A stretch of DNA of 8,525 bases. It comes from Proteobacteria bacterium UBA7420. Lineage in GTDB: Bacteria > Pseudomonadota > Gammaproteobacteria > Magnimaribacterales > D2472. Both the position numbers and the translations under genes were made by a program. The notes under the pieces were generated by a model. That model was given only the letters and a program-made list of their open reading frames with translations, searched no databases and was not told where the DNA came from. Location: positions 1-8,525 of the forward strand of contig DKMG01000087.1 of NCBI GenBank assembly GCA_002469975.1, written 5' to 3'. Each line of letters opens with the position of its first letter. Position 1 is the first letter of the stretch. Below, in pieces: positions 1-6,259 of this stretch.

Positions 1-201
1 ATTAACTTGCTGTTAACAGGAATGGTTGTGGTTTTCTTGTTCCTTTTAACTCTTATTGTTTCGATTTATTTGTTGAAATTATTTTTCTCTGAATCATCTC
101 CTCAGCTTGCAGCCGCGACTTCAAGCTTCAAGGCTGATGCATCTACTAATAAAGTCCATGAAAGAATTATTAAAGAAGTTATGGAGCATCGTCAAGCATG
201 A
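1..201 (+). CDS. oadG: Oxaloacetate decarboxylase gamma subunit, 5'-partial
   Basis: This is the small membrane subunit of the Na+-translocating oxaloacetate decarboxylase. In the family it anchors and assembles the alpha and beta subunits. The visible part is one hydrophobic helix (motif LLLTGMVVVF, continuing to LLKLFF) followed by a short polar tail. The tail ends in HERIIKEVMEHRQA, whose two histidines suit the metal-binding C-terminus known for OadG. The frame is open to base 1 and family members usually have about 10-15 residues before the LTGMVVVF segment, so the true start probably lies left of the window. The TTG at position 7 has no ribosome binding site in view and is unlikely to be the start. 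Its stop overlaps the oadA start by 4 bases (ATGA), which implies translational coupling. Identification rests on the helix motif and on the oadA and oadB genes that follow. Confidence 0.88.
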   Translation: MNLLLTGMVVVFLFLLTLIVSIYLLKLFFSESSPQLAAATSSFKADASTNKVHERIIKEVMEHRQA

Positions 202-1952
202 CAGCATCAAATAAAATAGGTGTTACAGAGGTTGTTTTACGAGATGGGCATCAGTCCTTACTGGCTACCAGATTTAGGTACAAGGACATGGAAGCGTCCC
301 TGAAGCAATTAGACCAAGTGGGTTTTTGGTCTGTTGAATCCTGGGGTGGAGCAATTTTTGATTCTTGCATCAGGTACCTGGGTGAGGACCCATGGGAGAG
401 AATCAGAAAAATTAAATCTATGATGCCTAATACGCCTCAGCAAATGTTACTGAGAGGTCAAAATTTACTCGGCTACAAACATTACCCTGATGACGTGGTT
501 AAGAAATTTATTGAATGCTCTAAAACCAATGGTGTTGACGTGTTTAGAGTTTTTGACGCCTTAAATGATCCTAGAAATATGTATCAAGCCATGCAATCAG
601 TCATTCAGGTCGAGGGTCATGCTCAAGGCACTATTTCTTATACCACCAGCCCAGTTCACACCATTGATCTATGGGTCGATTTAGCAAAAACAATTCAAGA
701 CATGGGAGCTCATTCTCTTGCAATCAAAGATATGGCCGGGCTCTTAAAGCCTTATGTGGCATTTGAACTTGTTTCAAAATTAAAAGAATCATTAGAAATA
801 CCTATTCATCTTCATTGCCATGCAACCACAGGCATGTCTGTTGCAACTGGTATCAAGGCTATCGAGGCAGGATTGGATAATATTGATACATCCATCTCAT
901 CAATGAGCATGACCTATGGCCACTCACCCACAGAAACAATGATTAGCATCTTGGATGGCACCAACAGAGAAACAGGGCTTGATCTAGACAAGTTAATTCC
1001 AGTGGCTGAGCATTTTCAAGCCATCAGAAAAAAATATAAAAGTTTTGAAGGGTCGCTGCGAGGAGTCGACGCACGAATATTAGCATCTCAGGTGCCCGGA
1101 GGCATGCTTACCAATCTTGAGAATCAATTAAAAGCCCAAGATTCATTGAGTAGGTTTGATGAGGTGATTAAAGAGATTCCAAGGGTCAGAGAGGACCTAG
1201 GATACATTCCTTTGGTGACCCCAACATCACAAATTGTTGGCACGCAAGCTGTGATCAATGTTCTATCCAATACTCGCTATTCCACCGTTACCAATGAGGT
1301 GAAGTCACTGTTAAGAGGAGAGTATGGAGCAACTCCTGCCCCTGTGAGCAAGGATTTGCAGCAAAATAGCATCGGAGATTCTGCTGTCATAACCTGCCGA
1401 CCAGCGGATCTTCTTAAGGATAATTACAATGGAATTGTTGAAGCCTTTAATACAGCCCTTCAAGACAAGGATCTCAAAATTGATGCTTCTGATGAAAATA
1501 TTCTTACCTTTGCTATGTTTCCTGAGATTGGCTTGGCCTTTTTACAAAATCAATCAGATCCAGATTTCTTTGAGGTAGAGCCAGCAGAGATTACTGAGAA
1601 GTCTGATCAGTCTTATTTGGTAGCCATTGATGGCAAGGAATACTCTGTAACTGTTAAAAGCAATAATTCTATTGAGATCAATGGCTCATCATCAACCAGT
1701 CACCAGCAAAACTTAGCTTCCACGGCTCAAATTGGTGTAGGGTCAATTATAAGCGCTCCTTTAGGCGGAAATATTTTTAAATTGATTGCGCAAGAGGGCC
1801 AGGCTCTTGAGCCAGATGCAACTGTATTGATCCTGGAAGCAATGAAAATGGAAACAGAGATTAAAAGCCCTGGAGCTGGTGTGGTTTCTAAAATATTTGT
1901 TAAGCCTGGAGATTCTGTGAAGCCGGGTGATCCTTTATTTGAGATTGTCTAG
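198..1952 (+). CDS. oadA: Oxaloacetate decarboxylase alpha subunit (carboxyltransferase plus biotin carrier)
   Basis: This cytoplasmic subunit transfers the carboxyl group from oxaloacetate to its own biotin, releasing pyruvate. The carboxyltransferase TIM barrel covers about residues 5-270. Expected catalytic positions are present: Asp16 in LRDGHQS, the carboxylatable Lys177 in AIKDMAG, and metal ligands His206 and His208 in HLHCHATTG. The HATTG form is typical of OadA. A conserved PYC/OadA domain follows to about 465. The C-terminal biotinyl domain (about 515-584) has EAMKM with the biotin-accepting Lys550, 34 residues from the end. The linker around 485-515 is rich in Ser, Asn and Gln rather than the Pro/Ala-rich linker of Klebsiella OadA. 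Length (584 residues) is normal for the family. The start overlaps the oadG stop, and a GGAG stands 11 bases upstream. Pyruvate carboxylase subunit B is the main alternative, made unlikely by the flanking oadG and oadB. Confidence 0.96.
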   Translation: MTASNKIGVTEVVLRDGHQSLLATRFRYKDMEASLKQLDQVGFWSVESWGGAIFDSCIRYLGEDPWERIRKIKSMMPNTPQQMLLRGQNLLGYKHYPDDVVKKFIECSKTNGVDVFRVFDALNDPRNMYQAMQSVIQVEGHAQGTISYTTSPVHTIDLWVDLAKTIQDMGAHSLAIKDMAGLLKPYVAFELVSKLKESLEIPIHLHCHATTGMSVATGIKAIEAGLDNIDTSISSMSMTYGHSPTETMISILDGTNRETGLDLDKLIPVAEHFQAIRKKYKSFEGSLRGVDARILASQVPGGMLTNLENQLKAQDSLSRFDEVIKEIPRVREDLGYIPLVTPTSQIVGTQAVINVLSNTRYSTVTNEVKSLLRGEYGATPAPVSKDLQQNSIGDSAVITCRPADLLKDNYNGIVEAFNTALQDKDLKIDASDENILTFAMFPEIGLAFLQNQSDPDFFEVEPAEITEKSDQSYLVAIDGKEYSVTVKSNNSIEINGSSSTSHQQNLASTAQIGVGSIISAPLGGNIFKLIAQEGQALEPDATVLILEAMKMETEIKSPGAGVVSKIFVKPGDSVKPGDPLFEIV

Positions 1953-1954
1953 CC

Positions 1955-3244
1955 ATGAATCTGGACACTATCTTCTTAAATTTTGGTATTTTCAGCGCCA
2001 CTTCTGGTCAGTTTATTATGCTGTTGGTCGGCCTGATTATTTTATATCTTGCGATCAATAAAAAATTTGAGCCACTGTTATTGTTACCCATAGGCTTTGG
2101 AGCGATTTTAACAAATATTCCTGAAATTGGACTGGCCCTTACACCGATTGAGAGACTCATTTATGCAGGATATCCTGAGCAGCTAGCAGGGGCTCTTTCC
2201 CTCATCACTCTCCCAGATTCTGACTCACTGCAAACGTTTTTAAAGACAGCTTCTCACTCCCAACTTTGGCTGTTAAATGAGTATGCTCAAGAGCTTGGTT
2301 ACAAAGCAGGAATTTTAAGCACTTTTTATGAAGTGGCCATCGGCTCAGGGGTTGCGCCGTTAGTGATTTTTATGGGTGTGGGTGCAATGACTGATTTTGG
2401 TCCCATGCTAGCAAACCCCAAAACATTAATTTTAGGTGCAGCAGCACAGTTTGGAATTTTTGCTACAGTTCTTGGAGCCTTGCTATTAAATAATCTAGGA
2501 ATAGTCTCTTTTACTCTCAAGCAGGCTGCAGCCACTGGTATTATTGGTGGGGCAGATGGCCCAACAGCCATTTATGTATCCTCAATCCTTGCCCCAGAGT
2601 TATTGGGTGCTATTGCAGTAGCGGCATACTCCTACATGGCATTAGTCCCTTTGATCCAACCACCTATCATGCGAATGCTCACGACTGATGCTGAGCGAAA
2701 GATACGTATGGTTCAGTTAAGAGAGGTCTCGCAAAGGGAAAAAATTATTTTTCCATTAATCTTAGTCCTTTTGGTTGGGATGCTACTTCCTAGTGCAGCC
2801 CCGCTTATTGGGATGTTTTGTTTTGGCAATTTAATGAGAGAGTCTCAGGTGGTTGAAAGATTGAGTGATGTTGTGCAAGGCTCTTTAATAAATATCGTTA
2901 CTATTTTTTTAGGTCTGGCTGTTGGATCAAAGCTAGCAGCTCATCAATTCTTAACGGCCGAAACACTTGGCATTTTATCTTTGGGCATCATTGCATTTTC
3001 TATCGGAACTGCTTCAGGTGTTTTGATGGCAAAACTCATGAATGTTTTAAGCACAAATAAGATTAATCCCCTGATAGGGGCAGCAGGGGTCTCTGCAGTT
3101 CCCATGGCAGCCAGGGTTGCTAATAAAGTAGGTTTGGAGAGTGATTCGCAAAACTTTTTACTAATGCATGCGATGGGGCCTAATGTTGCAGGCGTTATAG
3201 GGTCCGCTGTTGCAGCCGGTGTTATGATTCAGTTACTGGGTTAA
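1955..3244 (+). CDS. oadB: Oxaloacetate decarboxylase beta subunit (Na+ pump)
   Basis: This integral membrane subunit decarboxylates carboxybiotin carried by OadA and couples the reaction to Na+ export. At 429 residues with multiple hydrophobic segments, it resembles the long enterobacterial OadB form, including the extra region at about 75-115. Residues known to matter in Klebsiella OadB are found with a constant offset of two: Asp201 in GGADGPTAI, Tyr227 in AYSYMAL, Asn371 and Gly375 in NPLIGAAG, Ser380 in GVSAVP, Arg387 in MAARV, and Asn410 in HAMGPN. The pump therefore looks catalytically intact. The start is 2 bases after the oadA stop with no strong ribosome binding site of its own, so coupled translation is likely. 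Related biotin-dependent pumps for malonyl-CoA or methylmalonyl-CoA share this subunit type, but the adjacent carboxyltransferase points to oxaloacetate. Confidence 0.96.
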   Translation: MNLDTIFLNFGIFSATSGQFIMLLVGLIILYLAINKKFEPLLLLPIGFGAILTNIPEIGLALTPIERLIYAGYPEQLAGALSLITLPDSDSLQTFLKTASHSQLWLLNEYAQELGYKAGILSTFYEVAIGSGVAPLVIFMGVGAMTDFGPMLANPKTLILGAAAQFGIFATVLGALLLNNLGIVSFTLKQAAATGIIGGADGPTAIYVSSILAPELLGAIAVAAYSYMALVPLIQPPIMRMLTTDAERKIRMVQLREVSQREKIIFPLILVLLVGMLLPSAAPLIGMFCFGNLMRESQVVERLSDVVQGSLINIVTIFLGLAVGSKLAAHQFLTAETLGILSLGIIAFSIGTASGVLMAKLMNVLSTNKINPLIGAAGVSAVPMAARVANKVGLESDSQNFLLMHAMGPNVAGVIGSAVAAGVMIQLLG

Positions 3245-3249
3245 AACGC

Positions 3250-4377
3250 ATGGATCCCTTTAAGGCAATTAGGCCTTACCAGAACCATGAGGTCCAAGCT
3301 ATTCTATCGAGACTCATCAACAACCCAGATGTGCTAAGAGCTCTATTAGGTCTAAAATATCCTGCTTATGCTTTGAAGATCCCATTCTTCCAATCACTTA
3401 TAAAATTATTCCTGAAACTAAAAGCTAGGCAAATTAGAACGGTTGATGATTATCAAGATATTTTTAAGGGTTTGATGGATCATGTTATTGAGTCTTCGAC
3501 TTCTCAATTGACGCTCGAAGGTGACGAGCACCTGGACCCAGGCTCTAGCTATCTATTCATCTCAAACCATAGGGATATTGCCCTTGATGCTGCATTCTTA
3601 AATCTATTGCTCAGCAGAAAAGGCCACACAACTTTTAATATTGCAGTGGGGAATAATTTAATGGAGGAGGACTGGGCATCAGATTTGATGCGCCTGAACA
3701 AGAGCTTTATTATTCAACGATCAGGAGCCTCAAAAAAAGAAATTTATTCAGGTCTTGCGTTGGCATCTCAGTTTATTCAAGAAACAATTTTTCATAAAGA
3801 TGAGTCTGTGTGGATCGCACAAAAACAGGGCAGGGCAAAAGATGGGGTGGATCAAACAGATCCAGCGCTACTGAAAATGATTCATCTTGCAGAGAGAAAA
3901 TCTAAACCTATTGCAGAATATTTCAACTCACTCAAGGTCGTTCCCATTTCTATTTCTTATGAGCTAGATCCCAATGATCGACTTAAGGCTTTCGAGGTTG
4001 CTGCAGGCGATAGCGACACGCCATATATCAAAGAGAAAAATGAGGATTTAAAAAGCATTGCTCATGGCGTGCAAGGTTTTAAAGGCCATGTGCATATTGC
4101 TATCTCTGATCCTTTAACCTTATCATCAGAGATCACCTATGAAGATTTAGCTACTTTAATTACAAACAAGATTGTTTCAAACTATTATCTGCATCCAACT
4201 AATTACGCGGCTTATGAAATGCTGAATCCGGGCTCTAGCATCAGCAAAGATCACTTTGACCCATCCCACATTCAAGAGCTATCTCTGAGATTAGAGGGCC
4301 TCAGTGATAGCGTTAGATCAAAGTTGCTAGAGCAATATGCCAACCCTCTAATCCAGCAAACACTCTTAAATAACTAG
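3250..4377 (+). CDS. Predicted membrane-associated glycerolipid-type acyltransferase (PlsB/PlsC superfamily)
   Basis: A 375-residue protein with the four ordered blocks of the glycerol-3-phosphate/lysophosphatidate acyltransferase superfamily. Block I is FISNHRDIALD (103-113). Block II is FIIQRSGAS (153-161). Block III is WIAQKQGRAKDG (188-199), standing where EGTRS usually occurs. Block IV is VVPISISYE (230-238). It probably moves an acyl group onto a phospholipid precursor or a related acceptor at the inner membrane, but the exact substrate cannot be told. The usual HX4D catalytic motif is changed: His107 is followed by Asp at 109 and 113, and the expected Asp position (112) is Leu. There is no signal peptide. 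A hydrophobic stretch (about 39-56, before a basic segment) may touch the membrane. The gene starts 5 bases after oadB without a clear ribosome binding site, so it is probably the last gene of the oad operon. Sure of the superfamily, unsure of the reaction. Confidence 0.8.
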   Translation: MDPFKAIRPYQNHEVQAILSRLINNPDVLRALLGLKYPAYALKIPFFQSLIKLFLKLKARQIRTVDDYQDIFKGLMDHVIESSTSQLTLEGDEHLDPGSSYLFISNHRDIALDAAFLNLLLSRKGHTTFNIAVGNNLMEEDWASDLMRLNKSFIIQRSGASKKEIYSGLALASQFIQETIFHKDESVWIAQKQGRAKDGVDQTDPALLKMIHLAERKSKPIAEYFNSLKVVPISISYELDPNDRLKAFEVAAGDSDTPYIKEKNEDLKSIAHGVQGFKGHVHIAISDPLTLSSEITYEDLATLITNKIVSNYYLHPTNYAAYEMLNPGSSISKDHFDPSHIQELSLRLEGLSDSVRSKLLEQYANPLIQQTLLNN

Positions 4378-4378
4378 G

Positions 4379-5698
4379 CTAACCAGAATGATAGGCACTT
4401 TCATTGTGCTCTGTCATATCCAAACCTTCATCCTCACTTTCTTCATCTACCCTCAGCTCGGTCAACAATGATGTAGCTTTGATTGCTATCCAGGAAAATA
4501 CAAATGTCCATAAGCAGATCACAGCAACCCCTTGAAGCTGAATAAAGAACTGGCCCCAGACACTTGGCTCAAATCCTGATGATCCTGCCCCCAAGAAACC
4601 ATCCGGCTTTCCAAGAAATGCAAGCATCAGGACGCCCAGTATTCCCCCGACACCATGAACAGGAAATACATCTAGAGAGTCATCAATTTTAAAATAACCT
4701 TTAATTAGTTGAGTCGCGTAGAAGCATGTCACGCCAGCCATTAAGCCAATAACAATGGCTCCTTGAGGGCCAACAGTTCCTGATGCTGGTGTAATGGTGG
4801 CCAATCCAGCAACCATTCCTGTTGCAATACCAATGACTGTAGGCTTACCAGTTTTCAACCATTCGACAGTCATCCAGGTCAGCGCTCCAACTGCAGCACT
4901 GATGTGTGTTACTAAAATTGCCATGGCTGCATTAGAGTCGGCTGCCACAGCACTACCGCCGTTAAATCCAAACCAACCAACCCATAGCATGGCCGCACCC
5001 ATCACCACCATAGGTCTATTATGTGGAACTAAATTTGAGCTTGGAAACCCCTTCCGAGGTCCTAGTGCTTTGGCTGCAACTAATGCACCAACACCACATG
5101 TGGCATGAACTACCAGACCGCCTGCAAAATCTATAACACCTAGCTGACCCAGGTAACCACCACCCCAAACCATGTGACAGGCTGGGAGATATACGAGGGT
5201 CACCCACAACACAGTGAAGATGCAAACAGCGCTGAACCTCATTCGCTCTGCAAAAGCTCCAACTACCAGCGCGGGAGTAATAACAGCAAAGGTCATTTGA
5301 AAGATGATAAAAAGGCTTTCTGGCAGAGTGCCAGATGCAGAGTCTCTTGTAAGATTATTGAGAAATAGAGCCTCTGTTCCACCAATAAATTGTCCAGAAC
5401 CAGTAAAAGCTAAGCTGTACCCATAGATCACCCAGATCACAGAAACAATGCAGCAAATTGCGAAGCATTGCATCAACACAGAAAGCACATTCTGAGATCT
5501 AACTAGGCCACCATAAAACAAGGCTAGTCCCGGCAAGGTCATAAATAACACCAATGCTGTAGCAGTTAGAATCCAAGCTGTGTCACCAGTGTTTATTTCA
5601 GAAGCAAGGATAGTAGGGGAGGCAAAGATTAATCCTGACAGCACTCCATAATTAAATAGTTTAAAGATCTTGTTTAAATTGAAGTTAAATAGCGTCAT
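4379..5698 (-). CDS. amtB: Ammonium transporter, E. coli AmtB-like (copy 1)
   Basis: This inner-membrane channel conducts ammonium/ammonia and binds PII protein. The first 32 residues look like a signal peptide: Lys10 and Lys13, a hydrophobic core, then ILA before SEI, as in E. coli AmtB. About 11 transmembrane helices follow from residue 40 to 412. E. coli functional residues recur with a constant offset of 30: outer Phe gate Phe137, vestibule Trp178 (HMVWGGG), Asp190, twin histidines His198 (GGLVVH) and His348 (FPVHGVGG), Phe245 and Ser249 (GWFGFNGGS). The C-terminal tail (LRVDEE, EGLDMTEH, ESAYHSG) matches the GlnK-contacting tail of AmtB. The gene begins inside the end of glnK1 (14-base overlap), preceded by GGGGAAA 6 bases upstream, so it is cotranscribed and probably translationally coupled. 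Its stop lies one base from that of the convergent acyltransferase gene. Confidence 0.96.
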   Translation of the reverse strand: MTLFNFNLNKIFKLFNYGVLSGLIFASPTILASEINTGDTAWILTATALVLFMTLPGLALFYGGLVRSQNVLSVLMQCFAICCIVSVIWVIYGYSLAFTGSGQFIGGTEALFLNNLTRDSASGTLPESLFIIFQMTFAVITPALVVGAFAERMRFSAVCIFTVLWVTLVYLPACHMVWGGGYLGQLGVIDFAGGLVVHATCGVGALVAAKALGPRKGFPSSNLVPHNRPMVVMGAAMLWVGWFGFNGGSAVAADSNAAMAILVTHISAAVGALTWMTVEWLKTGKPTVIGIATGMVAGLATITPASGTVGPQGAIVIGLMAGVTCFYATQLIKGYFKIDDSLDVFPVHGVGGILGVLMLAFLGKPDGFLGAGSSGFEPSVWGQFFIQLQGVAVICLWTFVFSWIAIKATSLLTELRVDEESEDEGLDMTEHNESAYHSG

Positions 5699-6023
5699 TG
5701 TTAGTTTCCCCAGTTCTAATTCGAATTACACTCTCTACATTCGTGATAAAGATTTTTCCATCTCCAATTTTTTCAGTGTTAGCTGATTTGGTGATTACAT
5801 CCACAATTGACGGGTAAGATTGTTCGGTGGTTAAAATCTCAAGTTTAATTTTAGGTAAGGTATCAATGGTGTACTCAGCGCCTCGATATAATTCCGTGTG
5901 ACCTTTTTGCCGCCCAAACCCTTTCACTTCTGTCACGGTGAGGCCTTCTACCCCTGCTTCCAGAAGAGCGTGCCTAACCTCCTCCAATTTAAAAGGTTTA
6001 ATTATTGCCGTTATCAGCTTCAT
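5685..6023 (-). CDS. glnK: PII nitrogen regulatory protein GlnK (copy 1)
   Basis: A 112-residue PII signal protein. It senses ATP/ADP and 2-oxoglutarate and, in the known GlnK-AmtB pair, plugs the transporter when ammonium is sufficient. The T-loop is intact: Gln39 (the 2-oxoglutarate/Mg contact), KGHTELYRGAEY with Tyr46 and the uridylylation site Tyr51. The nucleotide site shows Thr29, Glu62, GDGK (87-90), Arg101 and Arg103. One departure is Glu84 in TEKIGDGK, where most PII proteins have Gly (TGKIGDGK). Residues 66-76 also diverge strongly from copy 2. An AGGGGG ribosome binding site lies 7 bases upstream of the ATG. A sigma-54 promoter precedes it, so nitrogen-limitation (NtrC-type) control is likely. 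It overlaps amtB copy 1 by 14 bases. GlnB is a possible name, but linkage to amtB favours GlnK. Confidence 0.95.
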   Translation of the reverse strand: MKLITAIIKPFKLEEVRHALLEAGVEGLTVTEVKGFGRQKGHTELYRGAEYTIDTLPKIKLEILTTEQSYPSIVDVITKSANTEKIGDGKIFITNVESVIRIRTGETNNDAI

Positions 6024-6077
6024 GACATTTCCCCCTAATAAGAATCGTTATATGTAAATAATCTTCAATTAAATATA

Positions 6078-6093
6078 TGCAATTCTAATGCCA
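6078..6093 (-). promoter_or_regulatory. Sigma-54 (-24/-12) promoter of glnK1-amtB1
   Basis: On the minus strand the sequence reads TGGCATTAGAATTGCA, against the RpoN consensus TGGCAC-N5-TTGCA. The invariant GG (-24, at 6091-6092) and GC (-12, at 6079-6080) have the required 10 bases between them. The only mismatch in the core -24 element is T for C at its sixth base. Transcription would start near 6067, giving a leader of about 44 bases before the glnK1 ATG. This position, ahead of glnK-amtB, is the classical place for an NtrC-activated promoter. No textbook NtrC site (TGCAC with a GTGCA partner) is visible upstream. Confidence 0.85.
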
Positions 6094-6100
6094 ATAAATT

Positions 6101-6126
6101 TGCTAATTTTTGCTAATTTTTTAGCA
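6101..6126. repeat. Tandem 10-mer plus inverted repeat upstream of the sigma-54 promoter
   Basis: Two identical adjacent copies of TGCTAATTTT (6101-6110 and 6111-6120) are followed by TTAGCA (6121-6126). The second copy and TTAGCA form a perfect inverted repeat, TGCTAA-TTTT-TTAGCA. The element lies directly upstream of the -24 box of the glnK1 promoter, about 34-60 bases before the predicted transcription start. It could be a protein-binding or DNA-bending site, or merely AT-rich promoter DNA. It does not match the NtrC consensus. Confidence 0.6.
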
Positions 6127-6207
6127 TTATTTATTTCGTGGAATTAATTCGTGCGCTTTTTTGAGGCGTTCCCCATAAACATAAAAATTAGTTGTATAGG
6201 ATGAAAT
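6127..6207. other. Upstream part of the glnK1-amtB1 control region
   Basis: Non-coding stretch between the amtB2 terminator and the repeat element. It contains a 10-base palindrome, GAATTAATTC (6141-6150), flanked by a direct repeat TTCGTG (6135-6140 and 6148-6153, period 13). This is about 70-85 bases upstream of the predicted sigma-54 start, a distance compatible with an enhancer. Only a GTGC half-site (6151-6154) resembles an NtrC site. No open reading frame or RNA gene is evident. Confidence 0.4.
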
Positions 6208-6235
6208 AAAAAAAGCCGTCGTAAGACGGCTTTTT
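6208..6235 (-). terminator. Intrinsic terminator of the torF-like-glnK2-amtB2 operon
   Basis: A hairpin with a 6-bp GC-rich stem, GCCGTC (6215-6220) with GACGGC (6225-6230), has a 4-base loop and is lengthened by five A-T pairs (6210-6214 with 6231-6235). On the minus strand the stem is followed by seven T residues (6208-6214), and it begins 24 bases after the amtB2 stop codon. It also has five T residues on the plus strand, so it could work both ways, but only the minus-strand operon needs it here. It insulates the glnK1 promoter from read-through. Confidence 0.9.
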
Positions 6236-6259
6236 ATAATTGAGATATTTATTTAAAAC

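Noticed and set aside
7..9. TTG as the start codon of oadG
   Set aside because: The frame is open to base 1, no ribosome binding site is visible, and family members have extra residues before this point. The gene is better treated as cut by the window edge.
198..1952. OadA as pyruvate carboxylase subunit B
   Set aside because: The same fold and biotin domain occur there, but oadG and oadB flank it in one operon and the His-Ala-Thr-Thr-Gly motif is typical of OadA.
2326..2571. Minus-strand open frame inside oadB
   Set aside because: It is a shadow of the conserved OadB core, without domain or start signal.
4388..4420. Possible hairpin GGCAC/GTGCT as a terminator for the convergent genes
   Set aside because: The stem has only four to five pairs with a 7-base loop and no T-run on either strand, and it lies inside the amtB coding sequence.
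4794..5368. Open frames opposite amtB copy 1 (plus strand 4794-5108 and 5174-5368; also a minus-strand frame at 5019-5225)
   Set aside because: They lie wholly inside a strongly conserved amtB gene and show no recognisable domain or ribosome binding site.
6135..6153. TTCGTG direct repeat with palindrome as an NtrC site
   Set aside because: It lacks the inverted TGCAC/GTGCA halves. Kept only as an unexplained element of the control region.
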